This document shows, in pieces, positions 31,862-42,327 of a DNA stretch of 64,000 bases (position 1 is the first letter of the stretch; every line of letters starts with the position of its first letter). The position numbers and the translations under genes were made by a program. The notes beneath the pieces are model-generated. The model ran no database searches. It worked only from the letters and a program-made list of their open reading frames with translations, and had not been told where the DNA came from. This DNA is from Lasiodiplodia sp. COLG20 (Eukaryota > Ascomycota > Dothideomycetes > Botryosphaeriales > Botryosphaeriaceae): positions 310,001 through 374,000 of the forward strand of contig VNWV01000012.1 of NCBI GenBank assembly GCA_009801085.1. Direction: 5' to 3'.

Positions 31862-32381
31862 ATGCTGCGCACATTAGCCCGCCGCGCCGCCGAGCCCGCG
31901 CGCCCGGCTTTCGACATACACAGCAACCCTTACAAAGCGAAGCGACTGTGGCCGCCCGACTTCTCCAAACTCTCGCCGAAGCACCAGTTCCGTCTGGAGC
32001 GCAAGTTCAGGCGCCGATCTCAGCTCAAATGGGCCCGTCCGCGGTGGAAGAAGTTCGTCAATCTGACACAGTGGGCAACAATATCATGTGAGGACAAGCA
32101 TTGGGGCTTTATCACGGCGCGGTTGCTGATGCGAAGCAGTTGTGGTTATCTATGGTGTACTCTTCATGGACTGGAATGACGAGATCAAAACCAAGGGTCG
32201 TTCTCGCGAAGATAACGCCCAGCCTTTCCAAGGGGTAAACACCCCGCATGATTGTTCAAGTGACCTGCGTACTGACTTTGCCAAGGTCCGTGACTGGTAC
32301 AGACGCACCGTGGACTCGATCTGGTCCAAGCCTACTTCGCAAACAGAACAGTCTCAACCTTCCTCCAGAACAGCGTCTTAA
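31862..32381 (+). CDS. Small predicted mitochondrial membrane protein, unknown function
   Basis: Three exons: 31862..32087, 32140..32234, 32286..32381; 138 aa. I do not recognise a characterised family. N-terminus MLRTLARRAAEPARPAF is basic and without acids at the start, as in mitochondrial presequences. A very basic middle (LERKFRRRSQLKWARPRWKK) precedes one short hydrophobic segment, 'FVVIYGVLFMDW', created by joining exons 1 and 2, then a charged tail with 'VRDWYRRTVDSIW'. Intron 2 (51 nt) is a multiple of three with no stop, so retention would only insert 17 residues. Head-to-head with leucyl-tRNA synthetase. A role in the inner membrane is inferred from sequence character only. Confidence 0.7.
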
Positions 32382-33388
32382 ACTGCAGCAGCACCAACCT
32401 CATTGTATTAGACGACGCTGCCAACAGTCGGACGAAAGAAACTGCGACCAGAGACACTACAACCCGCCAAACACAGCAAAACCTGGTATTGCGGCTTGAA
32501 TTGGCTCGCAACCGGGACGAATCATGCCATCACGCGTGAGGAGAATTTCTCAACGCCCAATGAACCAGGAATTGTGCTTTCTCGGATGTAACAGCCACGC
32601 CATTCAATCCAATTCTTTCTTTTGGCCTGCTTATTGCGCTGAAGTTGGCAATCCAACTCAACTGCGCCTATACGACACATCCATGGATATTTCCTCCGCG
32701 GCCCTGCAACCTTTCCTGCGTCAATCTAAATCGACGAGCTTGTCGGAGCGTTCTCGAAGCAGCGTTTCGCTCGTCACCTTGCGTCCTTGGGTGACCTGTC
32801 CGCTGTTGTCAGTTCAAAGTATGGGAGAGTTGCAAGAGTGTGGCAGTGTTCTGGTGATGCATGAACAACAACTAGGTGTTTGAAGTCTCGTGCGCGGGAA
32901 ATACGACCATCCACCGGCGATTTCCGGGAAAGAACGCCGAAGGGCTCTCGGCCGGTTGTTCGGGAAATTTACCTGCCCAGAGAATCGAGTCCATCGACTA
33001 CCATAGCAAACGTAGAGGAGCGATATTATTGTCGGTTATCAATGAAGTGCTAAGAATCACGACCTGCGTCACCTGCCCGCCTTTTCTATCAAATCTTGTG
33101 AGCACCCCGGTACTCTTGCAGTTGAGGCGGACCCCACCGCCGGTCTTGCCATATGCGTCCAAGCCTTCGGAGACACATGCCACAGCTAGCTTCCCCACAT
33201 GTGTGCTCCTGGCTCTGCCTCTCATTGGTTACCTCCGCACGCCAGGCCTGGGCTCACCCGCCTTAAGGTCGCTGCGTGCAAACCTTCCCGAAGCGCTGAA
33301 AAAGGTCATTAAAGCCGACCTTGCCTACTCACATCATACTTTCTGTCTCATTCTCTCAGACGCTTCCAAAATTTCCAGCTCAGGCCAC
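32382..33388. other. Intergenic, 1.0 kb
   Basis: 3' UTR of the small membrane-protein gene and 5' region of a Zn2Cys6 gene. A long plus-strand frame (32876-33484) runs into the regulator start in frame but its upstream part shows no protein-like features; it is treated as leader or promoter. Confidence 0.45.
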
Positions 33389-35792
33389 ATGTCTTCGGTG
33401 CCCCGAACTCGCACTGGCTGCCAGGTAAGAAAACCAACCGCCAAAAGCCCTAATTGGTTGTTCATCGCTGATGTAAGCCTGTAGAGCTGCCGTGTTAGGT
33501 GCGTGACATTTCCCGTCCTTTACGCCGTGTGCAACTGGTGGCTAACTACACGCCCTATCTAGGCATCTGAAATGTCAGTACCCACTTTCTAGGTCTTATT
33601 GGTGGATCTAGCTGATGGTGATGAATGTGGTGCAGGTGATGAACAGCGACCCTCATGCACGCGATGCGCGAAGAGTGGCATCGAATGCGTAAGGGGTTAC
33701 AACATCCGCTTCCGACATAGTCTAAACCCAAGGTAACACTGTCCTCTATCTGCAATTCTTCATTCTGCGCACGTCATCCGCTGCGTAGCCGAGCGATCCC
33801 TCTCTAGGTCCCACAGAATGGCCACGTCTAGTCCTAGATTTTGAGATGACTGACCGATCAACAGCGTGGCCAACATCAAAGGTTCTGGAATTGGGAAATG
33901 TGAATACGACTTCTCCAAAAATCAGCCGTGGTGCAAGACCACGCATAACCTCAGCTATGTCGACGAAACTCCTGAGCTTCGAAACATTTACGATCATGAT
34001 CAAGACCCCGAAGACAACATAGTCGTCACTCCCCCTGGGTGGCGCGACCACGTCCCCTCGGTTCCAACTGAAGACTTTCCTGTCCGAAATCTGTCGCAAT
34101 CCACGGCAATAAGACCATCTCCAGAGACCCGCCAGAGCGTCAGTGAGGCCGGATCCTCCCCAAAACGTCGCAAGCTCGAGTTACCGCACCGCTCCGAATC
34201 GTTGTCGCACAATTCTCCTGGTCAGGAGAGCAACCTCTTCAGCCGACCTGCTACGAGGCTGAGATCGGAGTCTCAATCACAGCTCACGCCATCGGATGTC
34301 GCTGCAGATCTCCATCTAAGCGCTCGAGACGGCTTTCCACAGCTGGAGCCTACCTCTTCGCTAGCAAGCGACTTTGCGCCGGAATTTCCCTCCATCTCAA
34401 GCGCTCCCAACTCGTTGTCGCAAATATACTTGGACGCGCCAGTATGGCCGCTAGAAAAGAAGGAAGAGGCTGCCTTGTTGCGATATTTCGTCGACAACCT
34501 AGCTTCCTCGTTCGACCTTTGCGATCCGGATCGACATTTTCAGCTTGTCGTGCCCCAAAGGGCAGCAGTCTGTCCGCCTTTGATGAACGCCATATTGGCC
34601 GTATCAGCGAGACATTGGAGCAGAGTGGGAGACTACGACCCCTACGTTGCCGAGCGATATCACTCGGAATGCTTGAAGCATTTGATTCCAATGCTGGATG
34701 AGACAGCGGCTCTGATGGACGAAAACCTCCTCGCGGCCACGGTGATACTACGCTTCTTGGAGGAGATCGACATCCCGGTGTCTGGCGCTGAATCTCAAAG
34801 TCACCTTCTAGGTACACAGGTATTCCTCACAGCACAAGAACGGTCGACTGTATACGGTGGGTTGAGACAAGCTGCGTTCTGGGTAGGGCTCCGACAAGAG
34901 ATATACATGGCATTTGTCAATCAACGAACGATCATCCCGGTCCTGGAGCACTGCAATATAGATCGCACCTTTGACGCAGCGAGCGACTGTGTGTGGGCGA
35001 ATCGGATCGTGACGCACTGTGCGGATGTGCTGCGGTACTGCTTTGGCGATGAAGAACAAACCACGGCCAACTACAACAGGTTGTTGGATTATTGCGACGG
35101 GTGGTACATGTTCAAGCCGCCGTCGTTCGCGCCCATGTTCTACAGGGAGCCCGACGGCGTGAACAACGTCTTCCCCGAGATCTGGCTTCTTTGCGACGCT
35201 GTGACGACTGGTCTACAGCATTACCATCTCGCCAAGATCCTCCTAACGGCCCACAACCCGAAGGTTCCACGACTTGGTCCAGGACAGAAGCAGGCATTAA
35301 CAAAGATGGATGTACGTTGACACCCCTGCCAGCTAGCACGCCTTGACTCATTTTTCCTACAGGAACAAATCAAAGCAGATGTCCGGGCGTTGTGCGGCAT
35401 GGCCAATTCAAATTCGCGCTGTCCGCCAAACTACGTGTACGAACCGTTCTTGTCCAGCTACCCGCCAAAGTTCAGCCCCAGCCGGTCTAACGCATCTCTT
35501 AGAACCGCGTCTATGGCCATCGCGCTTGCTGGAGAGAGGTTCACCGAACCGGCTGAACAGAAAGCGCTCATGGAAATACTCCACACGTGCGAGACAATTC
35601 ATGCATGGCCGACGCGAGTTGCGTGAGTATCTTTTTTTTTTACCCCTTTCAAGGGCGAATAGGAACGTGTGCTAAGATGATTACAGACAGATACAGCTGA
35701 AAGAGGCCTGGGGTTGGCCGACAGATGGCGATGACTCGCATATAGATGCGAGCAGGGTCAGCATTGACGGGTTGGTAAATGCGCTGTCTTGA
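33389..35792 (+). CDS. Zn(II)2Cys6 transcription factor with micro-exons
   Basis: Seven exons: 33389..33424, 33485..33498, 33563..33573, 33636..33732, 33865..35311, 35363..35622, 35687..35792; 656 aa. Exons 2 and 3 are only 14 and 11 nt. Joined, they give 'RTRTGCQSCRVRHLKCDEQR' and then PSCTRCAKSGIEC: a perfect CX2CX6CX6CX2CX6C cluster at C11, C14, C21, C28, C31, C38. Each micro-exon has an AG before it and a GTGCGT or GTCAGT donor after it, and every phase fits. After a Ser/Pro-rich linker, residues ~220-500 hold the fungal-specific TF domain 2 type regulatory region ('LLRYFVDNLASSFDLCDPD', 'RQAAFWVGLRQEIYMAF'). The C-terminus is 'QIQLKEAWGWPTD'. A nuclear regulator; target unknown. Confidence 0.87.
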
Positions 35793-36651
35793 ATGTCCCT
35801 GTGGGGTTTGTGAATAACCAAGCTTGTTCAAAACCAGTTCAACGCGCCATGGAATCTTTGCGCGAGCTCCCATAAGTGTCGGTTCTCTTGGTACCCATTG
35901 TGATCAATAATCCCGCTGATGTGATTGGGTCCCTAGCGCCTGATAAGTGGCGTGCGCCACGGAGGCAAGATGCTGCGGGGAGGTTGCAGACTCTAGCGCC
36001 CCCCTTCGAAACGGCACGGCCAAAGATGACGCATGCGAAGCATGTGGATCCGTGGCCCATCTCGAGCTTCCCGAGGCACGGCACATGCTCCGCACGGCGG
36101 ACGATTGCGGTTGGTGTAGGAATGCGGGTCTAAAAGGCATGTCGGACTTGATTCCCTTATCTGTTCACGTTGTAGAAGCTGCTGACGATGCGCCTAGCCC
36201 CGCATCCTTCAGGAAAGTGGCGCGCCCATCGCGAACGCCCAAGACGGAAAAATTCCCCGTGCCTTCCCCAGACTTACTCGCGTTTCCCCACAGTCTTCGC
36301 CCCGGACTGACGCACATACTCCCGCCGCAGAGGCGCGGGATCCAGATTGCGGCCGGCGTGCAGGAGAAGGGAGATCCGAATTGTGGAGGCTCTTGCGGTC
36401 TCGGCGACCAAGATGGAGGGGTGGAGGGGCATGCCTTTTCCAGCGTCTTCGACGAACGCCAAAATGGAAAGTCAGCCCCGTCGACTCTTTTCTATATCAA
36501 CGTCCAGCAAGCCCCAACGATGTCGCTCTTCACACTTCAGCGCACCTCATGCTCTTCTTATGACCCCCAGTCTTTGACGCCTGCCGTTCAGCATTATCCC
36601 CTCTCCCGCAATTGTCTACGTTCTGATTTTCTTTGACGATACCCGCCAACC
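35793..36651. other. Intergenic, promoter of P450 reductase
   Basis: 859 bases upstream of the reductase ATG. A TATA-like 'ctatatcaa' sits near 36492, about 160 bases before the ATG. Frames here lack family features. Confidence 0.45.
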
Positions 36652-38826
36652 ATGGCACACATCCTGCAAAACCCCGCCTTCCAGGAGACTCTGAAGGAGC
36701 TCTCCAAAGCCGCAACACCGCAGAGCTATGCCGACGTTGCTGCTCTCGGTGTCATCGCTCTCGGCTCTGCCGGCTACGTCCTCCGCAACTACACCTGGGA
36801 CAAGCCTGACCCTTACGACTACATCTGGTATGAGCGGCCGCAGTTGAAGAATGGCGGTGCGCTCAACGCCAAGAAGGAGACGCGCAACATCGCACAGAAG
36901 CTTGAGGAGACCAACAAGGACCTCGTCATCTTCTGGGGCTCGCAGTCTGGCACGGCTGAAGGCTTCGCAAACCGCCTTGCGCGTGAATGCCACCTTCGAT
37001 TTGGCCTTGAGACCATGGCTGCCGACTTGTCCGACTTTGACGCCGAGACCATCGCGCTTATCCCCGAGTCCAAGCTTGCCATTTTCATCTGCTCCACTTT
37101 TGGCGAGGGCGACCCCAGCGACAACACTGCCGGTCTCTGGGACTGGCTGCTCAAGAGCAAGGAGATTTCGCTGAAGAACCTGCGCTACTTTGCTTTCGGT
37201 CTCGGAAACAGCAACTACAAGTACTACAACCGCGTCATCGACGTCGTCGTTGAGCAGCTCGACAAGTTTGGCGCTCGCCCAATGTTGCCCGTTGGTAGGG
37301 CAGACGACGCAGAGGGTGGTACTGAGGAAGACTTTATGGCGTGGAAGGACGAGCTGTTCGCCGTTTTCAAGAACGAGCTCAAGCTGGAGGAGCGTGAGAT
37401 CAAGTACGAGCCCACGCTCGCCACGGTCGAGGACGAATCCCTCGAGCCCATTGATCTCTACCACGGCGAGCCTCTCCACCCCAGGGACAACCCCAAGGCA
37501 GCCGCCGCCTGCTCTCCCATCAAGCCCCTGAGCATCCAGAACCCTCGCGAGCTGTTCCACACCAAGGACCGCAACTGCGTGCACATGGAGCTCGACCTCA
37601 CAGATAATGCCGAGGTCAAGTACAAGACGGGCGACCATCTCGCTGTTTGGCCCACAAACCCTGACGCTGAAGTTGACCGCCTCCTCGCTGCCCTCGGTCT
37701 CACTTCCCGCGCCGAAATCCCCATCTCCATCAAGTCCCTGGACCCGACCCTCAAGGTCAAGGTGCCAACACCAACCACCACCTCGGCTCTCTTCCGCTAC
37801 TACCTTGAGATCTGCGCGCCCGTCTCGCGTGACACGATCCTCTCGCTCTCTCCATTCGCGCCCACGCCGGAAGCGAAGTCCTTCCTGCTGTCGCTCGGCA
37901 AGGACAAAAACGCCTACGCGCAGTACCTGGCCCGCACCCACCTCAACCTGGGCCGACTTCTCGAGCTGGCCAGCCCCGGGCAGACATGGACGTCGCTGCC
38001 TCTGTCCTACGTGATCGAGACGCTGCCGCGGCTGCAGCCCCGCTACTACAGCATTTCCTCCTCGTCCGTCATCTCGCCGCGCCACCCCAGCATCACCGCG
38101 CTCGTCAACACCACACCCCTGGCCGCCGCCGACGACAACTCGACGCCCTCGGTCATCCCGGGCCTCACCTCCAACTACCTCCTCGCACACGCCCACCACC
38201 ACCCCAGCAACCCGGCCCGCGACTCAGCCCACCCCAACATGAACGGCCTGACGTACGCCCTCACAGGCCCCAACGGCGCCCTCATCTCAGACAACAACGC
38301 CGCGCCCAAGCTCTACGCGCACATCCGCAAGTCCAAGTTCAAGCTTCCCGGCGCCGGCTCAACACCTCTCATCATGGTGGCCGCCGGCACCGGTCTCGCA
38401 CCCTTCCGCGGCTTCGTGGCGGAGCGCGCGCGCCTGCACTCGATGGGCAAGGAGGTGGGCCGCATGGTGCTGTTCTTCGGCTGCCGCCGCGCCGACGAGG
38501 ACTACATCTACCGCGACGAGCTGGAGGAGTGGGAGCGCGCGCTCGGCGGCAAGCTCGAGATCGTCACCGCTTTCAGTCGCGAGCAGGGCCAGCCCAGGCG
38601 CTACGTGCAGGACCGCGTCGACGAGAAGATGGAAGACGTGCTGGGCTTGTTGGAGGCTGGTGCCAACTTTTACGTCTGCGGCAGGGCGAGCATGGCGAGG
38701 GAGGTTGGGAGGAGGGTCGGTGAGGGGATGAAGAGGAAGGAGGTGGGGTGGAGTGAGGAGCGCGTGAAGGAGTGGAGCGAGGCGTTGAAGAGGAGGGGTA
38801 AGTGGTTGGAGGACGTTTGGGGTTAA
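36652..38826 (+). CDS. NADPH-cytochrome P450 reductase
   Basis: Single exon, 724 aa, of usual fungal CPR length (~690-730). It passes electrons from NADPH through FAD and FMN to microsomal P450s, including sterol 14-demethylase. N-terminal membrane anchor at residues ~26-46 (YADVAALGVIALGSAGYVL). Flavodoxin domain: 'WGSQSGTAEGFANRLA', 'STFGEGDPSDN', 'FGLGNSNYKYYN'. FAD domain: 'RYYSISSSS'. NADPH domain: 'AAGTGLAPFRGFVAERA', 'FFGCRRADEDYIYRDE', 'YVCGRASMAREV'. It ends in the aromatic C-terminus WLEDVWG that stacks on FAD. Bound to the ER facing the cytosol. The absence of introns is notable next to its intron-rich neighbours. The long opposite-strand frame is a codon-usage shadow. Confidence 0.96.
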   Translation: MAHILQNPAFQETLKELSKAATPQSYADVAALGVIALGSAGYVLRNYTWDKPDPYDYIWYERPQLKNGGALNAKKETRNIAQKLEETNKDLVIFWGSQSGTAEGFANRLARECHLRFGLETMAADLSDFDAETIALIPESKLAIFICSTFGEGDPSDNTAGLWDWLLKSKEISLKNLRYFAFGLGNSNYKYYNRVIDVVVEQLDKFGARPMLPVGRADDAEGGTEEDFMAWKDELFAVFKNELKLEEREIKYEPTLATVEDESLEPIDLYHGEPLHPRDNPKAAAACSPIKPLSIQNPRELFHTKDRNCVHMELDLTDNAEVKYKTGDHLAVWPTNPDAEVDRLLAALGLTSRAEIPISIKSLDPTLKVKVPTPTTTSALFRYYLEICAPVSRDTILSLSPFAPTPEAKSFLLSLGKDKNAYAQYLARTHLNLGRLLELASPGQTWTSLPLSYVIETLPRLQPRYYSISSSSVISPRHPSITALVNTTPLAAADDNSTPSVIPGLTSNYLLAHAHHHPSNPARDSAHPNMNGLTYALTGPNGALISDNNAAPKLYAHIRKSKFKLPGAGSTPLIMVAAGTGLAPFRGFVAERARLHSMGKEVGRMVLFFGCRRADEDYIYRDELEEWERALGGKLEIVTAFSREQGQPRRYVQDRVDEKMEDVLGLLEAGANFYVCGRASMAREVGRRVGEGMKRKEVGWSEERVKEWSEALKRRGKWLEDVWG

Positions 38827-39001
38827 GAGATTCTTGCCCCCATTGTCCCATATTCTAGTTGCGCAAGATATTCGGATGAAGGCATGGCAGAGTTCAGGCG
38901 TTAGACATAAGACAAAGACGGCGTTATTTTTTTTTCTCTTTTAAAAAATTCCATTGCGCATTAGACTCTTTTCATATAACTCATCCTCAAAAGAGTACTA
39001 C

Positions 39002-39016
39002 CATCATCATCATCAT
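39002..39016. repeat. (CAT)5 microsatellite
   Basis: Five tandem CAT units in the reductase 3' flank, 175 bases after its stop. Confidence 0.8.
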
Positions 39017-39087
39017 CAGACACACTCATTACAAGTATACACGTGAAAACCATCGGCAGAAAAACCCATTTCCCCTTCCTTTTCCCT

Positions 39088-39611
39088 TTACAAACCCAGC
39101 GGGTTATCCCCCGTCTGATCCTTGCCGCCGAAGCGCTCCTTGTCCTTCTGGGCCTGGTTGCCGAAATCCTCGGCGCGCTTGTTGCCGCCCAGCACCTGCG
39201 CGCGGTCGTCCTTCTCGCCCGTGACGGGGTCCAGGACGGGCTTGGTGATGCCGCCGACGGTGCCCGTCACCGGCTTCGTCACCGTGCCCACGACGGCGCC
39301 CACGGGCGACAGCACCGCGCCCAGCCCCTTGCCGACCGGGTCGAGGCCCTTGGCGATGATGCCTGTGTGGAAAAAGAGTCAGAACGGTTGGAAGTTTTTT
39401 TTTTGTTTAAGGAATCGCTGCTGTATGGTGATGTGGTTGGCTGGTTGAGGGGAGAGGGCTGTGCTTGTGTGGGTGGATATGAGTGCGTGCTCTAGGCGGC
39501 GGGGGTGGGGCCGGGAAGATGTGGTCAAAGAGGGCGAAAGGGCTCGACAAGCAGAGACGTACCGCCGGGCTGGTTGCCAGCCTCCTCGCTCGAGTTGTTC
39601 GGGTTGGACAT
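39088..39611 (-). CDS. Small Gly/Val/Pro-repeat protein, unknown
   Basis: Two exons: 39611..39563 and 39362..39088; 107 aa. The 200-nt intron is long for this window. The product starts MSNPNNSSEEAGNQPG and continues with degenerate repeats of the type G-x-V-x-x-P-V-G and G-T-V-x-K-P-V ('GAVLSPVGAVVG', 'TKPVTGTVGGITKPVLDPV'), then a charged tail rich in Gly, Asn, Gln and Lys ending 'GDNPLGL'. No signal peptide or Cys. I recognise a similar repeat style in uncharacterised small fungal proteins but no function. The Gly/Val repeat could be amphipathic or beta-like (inference). Confidence 0.65.
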
Positions 39612-40777
39612 GTTGATGTGGTCTTCTGATTTGTTTATTCGAAATATGGAGGGTTCCTCCAGGATAACTTAGGAAGCAATAAGGTAGCAGAATGATTTGG
39701 CTTAGGCAGGGTCAGCTTTTTGGGGGGTCCAGCCCGGTTCTAAAATATCCTACAAGCTGACATGGATCTCGTCCCTGTTCAAGCCAGGTTTCGATCTTGC
39801 GTCAATCAACGTTTGTGTGTTGCCGACTGGCGGTTGGGCCCTAGGCGGGCTAGGCGGGGCCCATGTCGTCGTCGCCCGCAACAGCCGATGATGTCATGGC
39901 GGTACGCTCCCCGAAACAGGGAAGGCCGTCAAAGTCGCACAAAGCTGCGTGACCACCACTGACTGCGGTCACAAGTGGACATTTGGATCGAGTAATTAGC
40001 GAGCGTCCGGGCAATGACAGGCCGCGGTTGCTGGGACGGCCTACCTTTTTTCTGCAACCATGGGGACGGTTTCTTGCAGTGCACTCACTTCCAGGCAGAC
40101 CCTTGAGATGTGATACCTCATCTTGCAGGCAGCTCTGATGAGCCGCACCGTCTTCCAAGATTCGACCATACCATCTGTCCGGATCGGTAACTCCAAACGT
40201 CACTGGGTGGCGGGTTGAGAGAGCAGCATGCATTTGTGTGACCTGACATTCTTTTGGTTCCCGCGCTGATTCAAATGGAAACATTACCCAATCCATGTTC
40301 ACATGCCCATGACCTATCGCCATCCCATATGCACAAAAGCCCGCCCTCGTCAAGAAAAATATACACCGCGTACGAAAGGAAAGAAAGGAAAGAAGAGGCG
40401 AAACGTAACGTCAAACGACTCGCAGTAGCCGGGCAATCTTGCCTCTACCGCTCTTCCCGTCTCATCCATGTGAGACCATGCAAAACATCTTCCCCAGCTT
40501 ACACACCTTCTTCAATCCCAACGTTTCTCCACCATGCTGCCTTCGTGCCTTCATTGACCATGCTCTCAGCATCGCCAACCTGGCGTCTCTCGTTGACTTC
40601 CCAACTCATGGTATTGTCCATCTTGAGACGCTTCACGCGACTCGCCATGGCGATCGCTGTGCTCTTCGCGCTGATCGACTGTCCCGACTGCCGCGTCAAT
40701 CCTTGGAGGATGGTTTTCTGGTTTCTAGTGCCACCGCGCGCGCTACTTTCCCATTCGCTCCTCATGACTGGCAACTG
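39612..40777. other. Intergenic, 1.2 kb
   Basis: Promoter of the small Gly/Val gene and 3' UTR of the kinase gene. Frames at 39850-40353 (minus) and 40254-40886 (plus) have no family features or splice support. No repeat or RNA gene seen. Confidence 0.45.
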
Positions 40778-42327
40778 TCATTGTAAAGGTTCTGACGACG
40801 ACGAGAGTCGGTTTAGATGCAGGTACACGTCCGTTCCGTATCTGGTTACGTCAGTCAGAGGCTTGCTTCGACTCAGTTCGGGGTAGAGCACTCACCCCTC
40901 CATGCTAATCAGCTTCAAGTCGCCGCCAAAGTACCGTGCGTAAAGCCTACTGATGGGCAGTCCGTATCCGAAACCAGCCATTGGCGCCTTGAAATCGCTC
41001 TTGTTGAAGTCCGGGTCCAAGTTGGGAGTCTGGTCTACCGTGGTGTACATGTACGTCCAAACGAGCGGGATGGCGCTGCGCGGAATGCCACCTCCCTCGT
41101 CCGAGATCTTGATCGTAATGTCCTCTTTACCCTCTGCGACAATGACCTTCGTCACTGGGAATTCCTCCTTGTCTTGGCCGTGCCTCTCAACAACAGCGCG
41201 CAGGGAGTTCTTCAAGGTTTCGAATAGCATGTGCGACAAGTGTCCCGGAACGTACATAAAGTGGATGTGCGGATCGCAGATCAGCTGGATCTTCGGGGCG
41301 TCGAATAGGCCGTAGTGGTCCTCGCAAACAAACCGCGCGTTTTCAATGGCCTCCATGGCCAGCTCCCGTACGTTTGTTTTGGTGCAGATGATACCGACAT
41401 AATTAGGGTCGCTCCGTTGCCGTTGGTCTGTCAAGGCGATGTGTTGTCCGATGAGCATACGAATACCAATACGCGACATATAAAACCGGTCGAGAAAGGC
41501 TTGGACGTTGTGGTCGATTTGCATCCGTTGCTGTTTCCGCTTCCATTCGAGGATACCCTGGGCTATTTTCACGTGTCAGCCGAGCGCCAGCCGCAGAGAT
41601 TAGTACCCCAACATACCGACTGTCGTCACAACGCTGTCGTGGCGGCGCTTGATCTTTTCCAAGGTCTGCGCAAACTTGAGGTTGTACTGGTGTAGTTCAG
41701 GCGGCCATTCCTGCCCGTCGTCGGCGGCGACATAGTATCTCTTGGACGCGGCCACTTTACCCACGCCATTGCCGTTGCCGTTCTCGTCGAAGCCCCTTGG
41801 CTCGGAGCGGTATTGTCCCTTGGTGATGCTGGGGTTTTGGGTGGTCTGACTGAGGATTCTCGACTCCTTGCTGGCCTTCTTCGCAGGCCTCAAGAGACGT
41901 TCGCGCACTTCTTGCGACAGTTTTGGCCGGGGAAGGGTGACAAGCTCCTAATCATACCACCAGCGTCAGAAGGCCCGAAGGGAGATTTCAGGGCGCAGTG
42001 CGTACCTCGAAGGACTGCGCATACCAGTCCTGGACGCGCTTGATCGAGGGCATCTCGTTCAGGCCGTCGGGCAGTTCCTCCAACTCCTGCACGCGGTGGG
42101 CAAGGCGAATGGGGAGTTCCTCGGAGAGGAATTGGGAGGCGCGGAACAGTGTGCCTGCGCGGGCTCCTGTCAGTATAGGCGTCCGAGTCGCTTCAGAGGG
42201 CAGCGTGCATACCAGTAGAGGGGCGCTCGCCGAACTGAACCATCTGGCGCAAACTGACTCCGGTGGCGGGGAAGCCAGCATAGTGCCGGATGTTGTTCAT
42301 GAGCTCAGCCGTCTTCTTCCAACTCAT
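40778..42327 (-). CDS. Mitochondrial pyruvate/branched-chain dehydrogenase kinase (PDK family)
   Basis: Five exons: 42327..42213, 42154..42006, 41947..41617, 41562..40896, 40841..40778; 441 aa. Phosphorylates and switches off the E1 alpha subunit of the mitochondrial pyruvate (or branched-chain 2-oxoacid) dehydrogenase complex. N-terminal BCDHK_Adom3 helices hold 'GVSLRQMVQFGERPS', 'FLSEELPIRLAHRVQELE' and 'FLDRFYMSRIGIRMLIGQH'. The C-terminal GHKL ATPase fold shows the N box 'LFETLKNSLRAVVE', the G1 box 'ISDEGGGIPRS' and the G2 box 'GFGYGLPISRLYARYFGG'. The last exon adds 'YGTDVYLHLNRL'. Exon 3 contains a Gly/Asn insert (NGNGNGVGK). No strong cleavable presequence is evident, as in many family members. 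Pyruvate-specific versus branched-chain-specific cannot be decided. Confidence 0.93.

Noticed and set aside
32876..33484. 202-codon plus-strand frame that reads into the Zn2Cys6 start
   Set aside because: The first 170 codons have no protein-like features and the frame breaks the zinc cluster unless the intron at 33425 is removed; kept as leader.
36616..38202. 528-codon minus-strand frame opposite P450 reductase
   Set aside because: Lies fully opposite a gene with all CPR motifs; composition (Val/Gly/Glu-rich) is that of an antisense shadow.
39850..40353. 167-codon minus-strand frame in an intergenic gap
   Set aside because: No recognisable domain, no splice partners, random-looking composition.
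40254..40886. 210-codon plus-strand frame overlapping the 3' end of the PDK-family gene
   Set aside because: Overlaps the verified last exons of the kinase on the other strand and has no motif.
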